Below are positions 39,401 to 50,300 of a stretch of 64,000 nt of DNA, one piece after another. The notes beneath the pieces were generated by a model. That model worked only from the letters and a program-made list of their open reading frames with translations, did no database searches and was not told where the DNA came from. A program made the translations under genes and the position numbers. The stretch lies in contig NC_088300.1 of the NCBI RefSeq assembly GCF_032854445.1, positions 40,576,458 to 40,640,457 of the forward strand, read 5' to 3'. Numbering within the stretch: position 1 is the stretch's first letter; each line of letters starts with the position of its first letter. Source of the DNA: Liolophura sinensis (taxonomy: Eukaryota; Mollusca; Polyplacophora; Chitonida; Chitonidae).

Positions 39401-41239
39401 CATTTTCTCTTTTATAATGTATTTTATCCACTTTCACTTATCCCATACCTCCATTCTGTTGACAGACCACGTGGACCTTTGAGGTGGCTGGACCCTGGAG
39501 CGTTTGGTACCCTCGGGGTTGGGGGTGGGTTTGCCCTGGGGGCCAAACTGTGTCGCCCAGAAAGTGAGGTCTGGGTCATCTATGGGGACGGCTCTCTGGG
39601 CTACAGTGTAGCAGAATTTGATACCTTCACCAGACACAAGGTATGCTAGTCCATTGCAAAATATAGTGAGATAAGAAAAAAAAAGATATGCATTTTCAAG
39701 AGGATGTATCATACTTGTCTAACAATACCTTTGGCATTTAAATTCGGGCGACATAACCACTTTAAAGATTGTGTTTTTTACAAAACCATTTGTTGATATT
39801 GTTTTTTTGGGGGGGGCAATGTTTGGTATTAAAATGTGATTTGAATTCAGTGGTACATAATTTATGTATTCCTTTATGATTTTGTCAAGGTGTGTTTGCA
39901 TTACATATCAGGACTAATAATAACATATTATGTGTTTGCTACAGACGCCAGTGATTGCTGTGGTGGGAAATGATGCTGGCTGGACCCAGATTGCCAGAGA
40001 ACAAGTACCGATGTTTGGGAGTGAGGTGGCCTGTAATCTAGCTGTAAGTTCATCATTGGCAATGAAGGCATACTTACACAAGGGTACCATCCAAAGAGAG
40101 AATATAAAGCTTATATATCTTGTTGCTTTACTGGTTGCAGTAGTGTGGGGGATTGAGCATATGCCTTTAAGGTACATGTAGTTATTATGGATATGCTTTT
40201 CAATTCAAAACTTTCAAGGGATAAAATCGGTGATCATGGCTCTGCCATGCTTTGCACTTAAGAGGAATAATTCAAGTGCTGAATGGTGTTCAGGTCCACC
40301 GTGGCCAAGGGCCTTTGTGTACCAGTGCAGCACATTGACCTAGAGCATCTTACCAATGTGTCTGGATCGTACTGGCTTTTTTTCCGGCCGCAGGTGGAAA
40401 GGTCAGCCAGCAACCTGCAGATAACTGTGGGCTTCCTGCAGGCTCTGACAAGTACCCTCCCACCATAATGCTTGGTGCCATCATAGAAGTGAAATATTCT
40501 TGAGTACAGCGTAAAACACCAATCAAATAAATAAATCCAATGGTGTCCTCATGTCTGAGCAGGGTATTTTGTATCATGTGCACATGTGGTGTCTTCAGCA
40601 TGGCTTTCTAGTGAGGCAGCACTATTATGTGTTGTGATATGGTCAGTATAATGTTGAAAAGGTTGGAATTCCTGTACAGTTGTTTTTTTTTTTCCACATT
40701 TATGGCACAAAACATTCCGAAGGTGTCCCTGGTTTCACTAAAATGGGAGACTTTGAGGACGAGGTACACAAAAAGATCCAAATCGCTGTAGAACACATCA
40801 TTTTCTCTAAGGACATCGCAATGCTTCTGCATTACATAGGTGTTTTTTGAGCACTCATACACTTATACTTGTTACATAATAAAGGTAAGAACGATCGAGT
40901 TCATAGCTTTGAAACGCGCTGTTACAGTTGGGAAGAAGTTTTACGAGTTCCCTATTGTTGATGCATAAAGACAGCTTAAACACTTGTAAGGGCACTTTAA
41001 GCTGTCAAATGCAGTATTAAAACTAGTTTATATTTCCCCTGCTTCGTTTTCAGTTCTGCGATTATCACACAGTTGCCGAGGGTTACGGAGGTAAAGGATT
41101 AATCCTGGACTGTTATAATGAGGACAAAATGGTGGATGTCATTCAGGAGGCCAAGGACAAATGTCGTCAGGGAGACAGCGTGTTGCTCAACGTTTTGATT
41201 GGCAAGACCAACTTCAGAGAAGGCAGTATATCTGTGTGA
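27472..41239 (+). CDS. ILVBL: ILVBL/HACL2-type ThDP-dependent 2-hydroxyacyl-CoA lyase, complete, 16 exons
   Basis: Exons: 27472-27609, 29874-29927, 30395-30499, 31142-31220, 31503-31594, 32928-33066, 33369-33483, 34108-34208, 34476-34585, 35169-35292, 36119-36213, 36573-36727, 36853-36990, 39466-39640, 39945-40043, 41054-41239. They join in phase to 634 residues (human about 632). An N-terminal hydrophobic segment (about residues 18-36) is the expected ER membrane anchor. The catalytic-type glutamate lies in [16 protein letters not shown]. The ThDP/Mg motif is GDGS in exon 14 with GNDAGW in exon 15. The end, NFREGSISV, matches the family. Family role: cleavage of 2-hydroxyacyl-CoAs in ER fatty-acid alpha-oxidation; acetolactate synthase activity is not expected. 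A second in-frame ATG is at codon 7. The exon 13 donor is followed by 21 tandem copies of itself. Confidence 0.95.
29110..29466 (+). mobile_element. SINE family II, full length with target-site duplication
   Basis: The head GATAGTACAGTTGGTAGAGC is a good tRNA A box and GGGTCAATCCTGG a B box. The body contains GACTTTAAAAGAGGAAGTTG and CTGGTTGACCCGTATCAGAA. The tail is TGAAATATTGTTAAGAACGA, ending in (CACT)n. The 12-bp sequence CACTCAGTGAAG at 29098-29109 is repeated at 29467-29478 as the target-site duplication. It lies in ILVBL intron 1. Confidence 0.9.
30187..30260 (+). repeat. short interspersed repeat shared with 54193-54266
   Basis: GGGCTTCACAAAAAGCATAA and its flanks are about 80% identical over roughly 75 bp to sequence in the tectonic gene. 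No terminal structure is visible, so the class is unknown. It lies in ILVBL intron 2. Confidence 0.55.
31595..32927 (+). other. ILVBL intron 5, no recognisable content
   Basis: This 1.3-kb intron separates exon 5 from exon 6. I found no repeat family or alternative exon. The AT-rich run near 32640-32680 is simple sequence. Confidence 0.45.
35330..35565 (+). repeat. possible degraded tRNA-derived SINE
   Basis: GGGCAGTGGTTTAGTGGTTA has an A-box-like core, GGTTTGGGTTTGTTC is a weak B box, and the end CATCATATGATTAATACATT vaguely recalls the SINE tails seen elsewhere. There is no second copy in the window. It lies in ILVBL intron 10. Confidence 0.35.
35962..36039 (-). repeat. SINE family I 3'-end fragment, minus strand
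   Basis: TTTAATTGATTGGTGTTTTA then CAAGAATATTTCACTTACAC is the reverse complement of the family I tail. The body is missing (5' truncation). It lies in ILVBL intron 10. Confidence 0.7.
36941..39125 (+). repeat. 102/100-bp tandem array multiplying the donor of ILVBL exon 13
   Basis: Twenty-two tandem copies of TACATCCTCAG|GTGAGTTAG occur, with AG ending at 36990, 37092, 37194, 37296, 37398, 37500, 37602, 37704, 37806, 37906, 38008, 38108, 38210, 38310, 38410, 38510, 38610, 38712, 38814, 38916, 39016 and 39118. The first is the conserved exon end; the last has degenerated to ATAG|GTAAGTT. Fourteen steps are 102 bp and seven are 100 bp (the variant with GAAGTATAGTGGCTGACGGG). About half of each unit is exon-derived ([17 protein letters not shown]) and half intronic. 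In frame, every copy has TGA right after the exon end. The minus-strand frame of 302 codons is a repeat artefact. Confidence 0.93.
40293..40536 (+). mobile_element. SINE family I, diverged copy
   Basis: CACCGTGGCCAAGGGCCTTT is a diverged head. The body GGTGGAAAGGTCAGCCAGCA and CCTCCCACCATAATGCTTGG and the tail TGAAATATTCTTGAGTACAG with (AAAT)n are clear. It lies in ILVBL intron 15. Confidence 0.75.
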
Positions 41240-41828
41240 ATGGGTCCACCTATTTACTCTATAAAATCGGAGACAAGTTTGATCTGTATTGAATGAATAT
41301 GATATCTCAAGTGGATAGTGGACCTCATTATTAAACAGTAGCATTTACTTGATTCTTTGAAATGACGAAGCTTAATTTCCTGCTCAGGTAAAAATGCTGA
41401 CTTGAAGTACATGGATTTGGGTACAGGTGTGTGAACTTCTGGAAATAATGATGCATTTAGTATTATTGGGTAAAGGACCATAAAATATGAATGCATTTGA
41501 CATATCCATCGATTATAAATCTTGCCATCTGCATCCTTTACCTATATTGTATTTACGTTCGTTAGGGCATTTTGTTACATTTTGATTGGGTGATAACAAT
41601 ACCAAGTTGATTATCAGGATATACATTATCCATGTATACTATAGTATCGTACAGTTTTGATTATATGGATGTACATGCATACACAAGAGTTAAGTGGGTC
41701 TCCGTATTTCTGTGTCCGTAAGCAGAATTTTTTCAGCATTTCAGATTGTATGATTTTATTTATGTGTTCTGATTTATAGTATGATGTAGTGGTAAATGCC
41801 GTAAGTACTTTGTGGATTTGATACAGTC

Positions 41829-41834
41829 ATTAAA
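41829..41834 (+). terminator. candidate ILVBL polyadenylation signal (ATTAAA)
   Basis: ATTAAA occurs about 590 bp after the ILVBL stop codon. The A run that follows could be genomic simple sequence, so this is a guess by position. Confidence 0.3.
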
Positions 41835-43605
41835 AAAAAAAATTATCAAGCTGATGAGTTGGTGTTGGGTTTGTGCTCAGAGTACTAGCAGTCATAAAAG
41901 ACCAGAGTGTAATACTTACTTCATGACCACTGAAGCGGTCTAGATCTCAGTTGAACGTAAGCTGGTAAAAAAAAAACAAAGAAGAAACGACAACATCTGC
42001 CAGTGACACCATATGATATATCTGACAAACCTGAGTCTGGCAAGTGTGCAGGAGCTGGATTTGAACAGGTGACCTCATTTGGCAAGCTCTAGTGATCTGA
42101 ACCAAGACATTCACAGTGGACACCAGTCAGTTTTCTAAGGTGCTAATGAACAGGTAAAGCAGGATCATAATTCCATATTCTTAGGTAGTAAAAGCCTATT
42201 AATAATCCCTCAACAAGACAAACATAACGAAAAACAAAACAAAAAATAAAACAAAGACCATGACAGGGTGATGTTTCAGTTTTACTGACCTCACATTAAG
42301 CACAAAGTCAACGTGAGATGATGGAGTTAGTTTCTGTGATGTGACATGGCAGCTTACAGGATCAACAGGAATATGAATGTCCCCCTTGACATGTTGGATA
42401 ATCATCATAGATCATACTACTGGCAAAATTTATTACTTCTTGTCCTTTATAACAACCCATCATTTATAAGTATTTCATACTGTCCACATTGATTTGCCCC
42501 AACATGCCACAAATTGACAACATGGTTTAATGTTACAATTGATAAACTGTACATTACTAAATGTTAAGCACTTAACAGGCAATAATATATTTACAGCTAG
42601 CTCAATACAAAAGCTACTTTCAAGCAATAAGAAATTAATTCTGTACTTGTCACAGAAATAAATGGATATCAATTTGTACCAAAAGCTTGCCTGATCAGAA
42701 TTTTGCATGGTCAAACGGATCAAGGCAACAAGGCAACATGATTTTACCTGAATGTACATGTAAATGATAATTATATATTTATAATAATAAATAGAAATCA
42801 AGTACATGCAGTTCATATATAAATATGGTTACAACGAAATCTATGTACCATCAATTCACTGCCATCTTTGCACCGTGAGATGGTCACTGGACGGATTATA
42901 ACTTGCACATGTACATACACATATATATAAAATTCAAATCCGATCATTTAAAATGAGTCCCTCCAAAAACAAATACCACCCTAACAATAGCTGCCCTGTA
43001 CACAAATGACCTGTGAGAAGTCATTTTTCAGAATGGGCACTCATTGGCTGTTATGGTTGAAGCCTTATTCTCATTACCTGATAACTATGATAGGTTGCAG
43101 GCTCCAGTACAACAGACTGTCTGGCAGGAGTTGGTTGGTTCGTCATGTATCTGGCAGTTTACCACCCATAAACCACCCTTCTAACTAGCTCTGGTGACTG
43201 AAGAAAATGCTTTCTAGGTCCATACAACAAATACTTCCTTGACCAATGCTGGATCCGAAAATGCCATTTCATGTTAGAGAAGGTAGATGAAGTAAGGCAG
43301 CACAACATCTATTGATACTATTTACAGGGCTATGCTAAGAAAAATTAAACTATATGTATCTATATGTACACATATTCCGCACAAAATTTAAGCAGAAAAT
43401 TTCTGATGAATAAACATGAAATAGAAAAGAATAGGGTACACACACTTTTTGAAACAGTGCATCTTTACGAAACTGATGGAAAGCTTTACCAACTTTGTAT
43501 TTCCTATATGCAGTATTTATGGTGGGTAAACACTGTAGTGATATATTAAACAGGAATGTAGTTTAGCCTAACAAACACCTAGGCAACACACTTAAAGCCC
43601 TTTTT

Positions 43606-43941
43606 GTCCGCTTCGGGACCGGTAGATCCAGGATCAATCCTTGGTCGAGTCACACCTAAGACTTTAAAAGAGGAAGTTGTAACTTCCTCGCTTGGCGTTC
43701 AGCATGAAGGGGATAGTGCAACGACTGGTTGACCCGTATCAGTATAATGGCTCGGGCGGGGCGGCTTACTTGCCTTCGGTAAGTCGTCTCAGTGATGCAG
43801 CACTAAATAAAAGAGCGGTGGAAATCCGTCCTGCAACAAGGAGGCACATTACACGTGCATGCACCCTAATGATTCCTTCGTCGTCATATGACTGAAAAAT
43901 TGTTGAGTACGACATTAAACCCCAAGCACTCACTCACTCAC
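43606..43941 (+). mobile_element. SINE family II, 5'-truncated, with intact target-site duplication
   Basis: The copy begins inside the tRNA-like head (GTCCGCTTCGGGACCGGTAG) and continues through the same body as the 29110 copy to TGAAAAATTGTTGAGTACGA and (CACT)n. The 13-bp sequence TAAAGCCCTTTTT flanks it at 43593-43605 and 43942-43954 without a mismatch, which points to a fairly recent insertion. Confidence 0.9.
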
Positions 43942-44322
43942 TAAAGCCCTTTTTAAGAATCTAAGAATGTCCTTCAATGTATCTTGTTCACCTTTCTTTT
44001 AAAGATGGACGGAGTATTATCACCACGATGAAATTCGCCATTTTAAGCGACCAATAAAAGGCAAGTTTGGATGGAAAATTACCCATCCATTTTTTCACTT
44101 TAGACAAGAAAGTACAAGTATATTAACTGGACAGGCTACCCTAAAAAAAAGTTAGAGGTTAACCCCTCCATGACCTGGGAAAATAGCATCATGATAAATC
44201 AATATCCGTCAATGTAAAACCTACAGTATATACAGACAGTACCACATGCAATACATAAAAACATTACTACTATACAAGACATACACATAACAATGTGGTA
44301 AGGAAAATCAACCATAGGATTA

Positions 44323-47300
44323 CTATAAATAAGTAAATTTTGTTGACACCAATATTGACAATAAAGCTGATAATATCAGTAAAGTCTGTGGCTGGATTAA
44401 AGTGCCACTCCCAAGAGAGAATGGGTAGAAAAAGTCATATGGTACTTTGGCAAGAAACAATGGAGCCTCGGCATAGACTTCTGCTGCAGGCTGGGAGACA
44501 TCCACAAACGAGACAGACTGGACAACCTCAAACCTCTGCTGGGCACTCTCAGTACCAGGCAGGCAGTAAGCACCGACACACTGGGTAGACAAGGGCAAAG
44601 GTAGACTGGTTAGAACTTAATCTATAATGCAAACTCCAGGGCTTAAAATTCAAGTTTGGGCATATTAAATTTTGTTTTTGGGCTCTGTTCAGTATCATGG
44701 CATCAAACACTCAAAGCCACACATTACAACACAGATACTGTTATTCTTCAACCTATTTCCGTGGTTATTCAAGCATATTCTGAGGGTATTATTTTATGTA
44801 GACTGAAAAAATTATAATGTATAAAGCCCTGAAATCTTTTTATTCACAACTTACAAAATGCAGTTTTGGTTGCAAAACTTAAAAGACACAAACTGCACTG
44901 ATAGTTGCTCTTTTAAGAGGTTGAGGAATTAGGGTATGATAAGATGCACACAGTGCAAATGTACAACTACATGCACTGAAGGTGTCCTGACACAGCACAC
45001 CTACTCACCTGGAAGGCAATGGTCTGTGGGTTCTCGTAGATGAAGGACACCCCCACTATCTTAGCTTGGGGGTTAGCCAGGGAGCCCACGTTAGCGTACA
45101 GTATCTGTATGTGCATCCCTAACACCATGTCTATACACTCTGCACCATTTCCAGCAACCTGAAATCGCACAACATTCATGTCAGTCCCAAAATCACTCAC
45201 CTTAACACACTTCTCCCAAGAATCAGGCATGGGTTAATAGATTCACAGTGGTCAGTGTCCATCAATTACTATCTAGCAATCCCCGTGGTCAGACTTCAAT
45301 TTCACTGAGGGACATGTACATGCCATACACTTCTATATCTGATATTGAGCCCCAGACAGTAGCTCTGTACATTTATGTTTAAATTAATTAATTCATTTCA
45401 TTCATGTTAAACACTACATTTAAGAATATGTCACTCTACAGACAAAGGCAGTCAGTTAAACAGCTTGACAGAAGACTGCTGCAGGTAAGCCAGCAATAGC
45501 TGGATTCAAACACAACAGCCAAGAAACAGCCAGACTCTTTAAAATATAGCTGTTTTCATCGCCTTTTCTCCTTAGAGAGGCTTTCACCACAGAACAGCTT
45601 GGGTATAAGAGTTTAGGTGAACACAATATACGCCCCAACAAATGCATTTATTTGAAATGTATAAATGACTACCAGCAGCATTGTGGTGAGTACAACCCCT
45701 GAGGGGAATCTTCAAGGCTGTTGATGATAGACATGTGGTTACCATGACAACAGTGCAAGTGGAAAAATGTGTCCACCACAAATGAAAACTCTGCATGGAA
45801 AACAGAGTTGTAGCCCAGGCTCAAAATCATATCTATTTATATAGTATGTAGAAGGAAAATAGCTATATGGTTACGATGACAACCGCACAAATGGACAAAT
45901 ATGAGTCGCGACACAACGCCATCTGTGTATGTATCCACCAAAAATAAAAACTGTACGTAAAAAGTTAAAGCCCGGACACGAAATCATATCTATCTATACA
46001 GTATATACACAGAAAATGGCAATCTGGTAACCATGACAAGTGCACAAATGGACAAATGCGAGTTGCGACACATCCTCATCTGTTTATGTGTGTACCTGCC
46101 AAAATTAGAACTCTACGCAGAAAACAGTTGGAGCTATAGCCCGGACACGAAATCATACCTATATATAAGGAAAATGGCTATCTGGTTACCATGACAACAG
46201 CGAAAATGGATAAATGTGAGTGGCGACACATCATCATGTAGGTATCTATGTATCTGCAAAAATTAAAACTCTGTGGAAAACAGTTAGAGTTAGAGCCTTG
46301 ACACGAAATCATATATATTTATATAGTGTACATAGGGAAATGGCAATCGTGAAACCATGAATATCATAGAAATGGACAACGGTGAGTTGCAACACATCGT
46401 AATTTGTGTATGTGTGTATCCACCATGAAAGAAAACTCTCCATGGGAAACATTGGCCTATTGGCAGGGGCGCATAAAAATTACAAAAAACAACTAATGAT
46501 TAACAATACGATTTTGTGACAGGATTCTACATGTAATGGGTGCTGTCAAGACTCACAGGTGTTCTAGGTGTGTTCTGCACCAGAATGGAGACCCAGTCTC
46601 CCACAACGAGAGGGTCGGAGTTACCAAACGTAGCCACAGACCAGTTCGTCGGGGGGTTGGGACCATAGGGCCACAGGGACAGTAAGGCAATCTCCTGCAT
46701 AAGTTGACAACCATCCGCCATATCAGACATATTGAAACTGTAACATCAAGAAAATAAGACTTCAGGTGAACACAACATACACCTCCAACAAATGCATTTG
46801 TTTGAAATGTATTAAGGAATACCAGCAGCATTGTGCTGAGCATAACCACTGAGGGGAATCTTCATGGGCATTGATATTAGGTATGTGGTTACCATAACCA
46901 CCGCAGAAATGGACAAATGTGTCCACCACAAATGAAAACTTCATACGGAACACAATTGGAGTTGTAACCCCGACACAAAATCATTTCTATCTATATAGTC
47001 TATACAAGGAAAACATCTACCTGGTTACCATGACAACCAAGAAAATGGACAAATGTAAGTTGTGACACACTGTCCTCTGTGTATCTATGTATTCACTAAA
47101 AATTAAAACTCTGCGTGGAAAACAGTTAGAGTTGTAGCCTGGGCACAAAATAATTTCTACAGTATATATTACAAAAATGGCTGGTTACCATTACACTGTA
47201 CAACCACGAAAATGGACAAATGTGAGTCGTGAGATATCATCATCTGTGTATCTACATGTATGTATCCACCAAAAATGAAAACTCTAAAACAGTTGAACTA

Positions 47301-50300
47301 TTAGCCCAGACACGAAATATATCTATCTATCTAATATCTATCTATCTATACAGTATATACAGGGAAACTGGCAATGTGGTAACTATGACAACCACAGAAA
47401 CGAACAAATGTGAGTCGCCACACATCGGCATTTGTGTATCTCCGTATCCACCAAAAATTAAAACTCTACACAGAAAACAGCTGGAGTTACAGCCCGGACA
47501 TAAAATCATATCTATTTACGTAGTATATATAAGGAAAATGGCCAAGTATATTTCATGTTTAAGTTAATGTTTAAGTATATTTCAAAATAAAAGATATATG
47601 TGAGCATACACGACATTGCATACTGTAAGTATATTTCAAATTTATGTATATGATACATTTCATACAGAATGTTTTTGAGAGCAAGGATCACTTTTTGTGG
47701 TTAGATACATTTTCTGTGTGAAATGACAGCAAAGAAATGATCACAGTGTGATTTACTATGAGTTTTGCTATACTGGTATCATGTATCAACAGGCAGCTGA
47801 CCTTGAAAACCTCATAACATTCTTCAAAAATCAACACTTTAATGCTCAAATGTTTGATGAATCTTTCCTTGTCTGTGCACTGTCAAATACTGTTAACTGT
47901 ATATTGTTTTATGGGTTTTGATACATGTACAACAACTGCTAACATTGGTCAGGCTCTAATGGCTCTACATCACAGTAACACTACCTGTCCATCTCAGCAG
48001 AGGTAAGAACAGATGACCTTTGTTACTCTGGTGAAGAAGAGATATCACACCTGATAAAGCACCCTGATCTCATTTCCTCTCCGAACAGCACATTAGTCCT
48101 GCCTCCAGTTCCTGTGCTGCAATCTCCTGACACTGATGGTTTGAGAATGGTCAGGGAGTTGTCTTCGGGTTTGGTGCCGTTCTGTTGTACTGCCAAGCTA
48201 GTCAGAGGTTAAAGAGTCACACAGTGCAAGGATAACACATATATTAAACATTATGGAACTTTACAGCAGATGAAGAGTCCAACAACAAGAGACAACAAAA
48301 AACTTTTCCCCAGAGATAAATTTCAGAACAAGCTCAAAGAATAATTTTGATATTTCTTTTTTACAACAAGCATCAAGAAGTCAAAAGCAATATTTTATGA
48401 GCTCTGCTCTTCAGAATACATGTTACTGTACCAACTTCTTTACAACAATGCATCTTGAAGGCAATATTGTTGTTAGCTTTGCTATTTAGAAAGCATCATT
48501 ACAGTCACAAAGAATAATTTTGATGTTCCAACAGAGAATATTGACGCTTGTGAAACACGTATGGCCAAACTCCATGAAATGGCATCACAGAGATGGTAAG
48601 GATACAGGACGACAGCATCTACTGGGTCCAGCTGTCTGACCAGCTGACCAGCCCTGACTGGCTGACCAACCACATAGCCCGGGTTACCACTCCACTCTAC
48701 AGGCTCCGTCTCATTCACCTGTCAACATAAACACAGGGATTCATGATGACCACAACTCAGAGTAGCTCTGTTATTTAAACATCTCAATTTGTTCATAACA
48801 ATGTGATCAGTGAGATATGGCTGCTGTTACTGTTGTAAATCATAAAACCATCTGTGACATTTGTCTATTCCTGTTAATCTATCAACTTTCCCCTACTATA
48901 TCAGTAATACATGTCATCACAAAATAATCTTACCCCTTTAAACTGCGTGATGAAAGTCTGACTAATGGGGAGATCACTCTGTTGTAATGTACTGAACACA
49001 AATGCAACATCAACCTTGCTGATGCCATTCGATCCATTTGTAGTTATGGTGTACTCAACCTGAAAACAAAAGATATACTCCAATTAAAAATCCAGTATCT
49101 TCTATTGAGCACTGTACCCTGAATGTGTAAACACATTAATATTAGCTGCAACCTTTATATACATTATATGTCTCCATTTTATTTATTTCAATTGACTGAC
49201 GTTGGTATTTAGATTTATAGGAAGAGGAAATCGGAGTGAAACCATCACCTATTGTCAGGTACCAGACAAATCTCCTGATTAAAAAAAGACGCATGCAACC
49301 TTCCAATATTCAACACAGCAAAATATTATTTGGATGCACAGAATGGTCTAACTTACAAGATAAGTTGACTATAACCATCCTTTGTGGTACATCATGGAAA
49401 CTTGAAAAATGCAGAATTTAATATATACTTGCCACATGCAAAACCAGCAGGATCTGGTATCGACCAGTATCCAGAAGCAGTCATACATGTTCAGATTTTC
49501 TTTGACTGAAAGCTTCCACTTAATTCCATTCACAATGATGTGTGATGTATCACCACTCATCTGCCACAGATGACTACAAATGCTGTCTAAATTGTGTTTG
49601 AACCCATATTAACATTTATTAAATAGTCATGGGGCCATCATATCACATATACAGCCACACATTAACTTCCCAATGACTGCCCATGGACATATTGCCCTTA
49701 TCATGTGATCAGTTCTGGGTCCATTACTGATTTGGTTTTGACTGGTTGCAGTTGTCCTAAGCACTAAGAACCTGTAATTATTTAAATGTTCCCAACATCC
49801 CCCAAAAAGTTGACATCCATGTTACATGTAGGTTACCAGTAATAAGCTAAAAGGTCACAGTGGTGACTTCTGACTGTACCTGAGTGACAGCATCACTACA
49901 CTCTCCTGTGGTGTTGTTATACCGGGGTTCTGGCAGAACTGTAAAGTTACAAAGCTGAGGAATTCCTCCTGGTGAAGACACGCATGTGTGAGTAAGCTGC
50001 GGGATCACGTTCAAAACACAACTGTTGTTGTACAGGTCATCAATGCTCACAAGGTCGCAAAATCCTGAAACACCAATTATGCTTATTTTAGAACTTTTAT
50101 GCTTAAATATATTTGTCAAGAATAGGAAGATATAGGATGTCCACAATTCCTTTAACTTTACTAAACTTTCTACATATTGGCAAAATTTGCCACTTTAAAA
50201 ATTTCCAGCTTTTTATCTTTGGCTGCATTTTAGGGACCGGCTAATGAGAGTTAACCAACACAAAATTGTTATGAGGTGTAACAAAGGAATATGTTATTAT

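Larger units (their letters stand above)
41240..44322. other. convergent intergenic region between ILVBL and the tectonic gene
   Basis: The two genes end toward each other here, so it holds both 3' UTRs. The best plus-strand poly(A) signal candidate for ILVBL is ATTAAA at 41829-41834, just before an A run. A fragment near 42030-42070 (GGAGCTGGATTTGAACAGGT) resembles a repeat also seen at 55980. One SINE family II copy is at 43606-43941. No protein-coding gene is supported. Confidence 0.5.
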
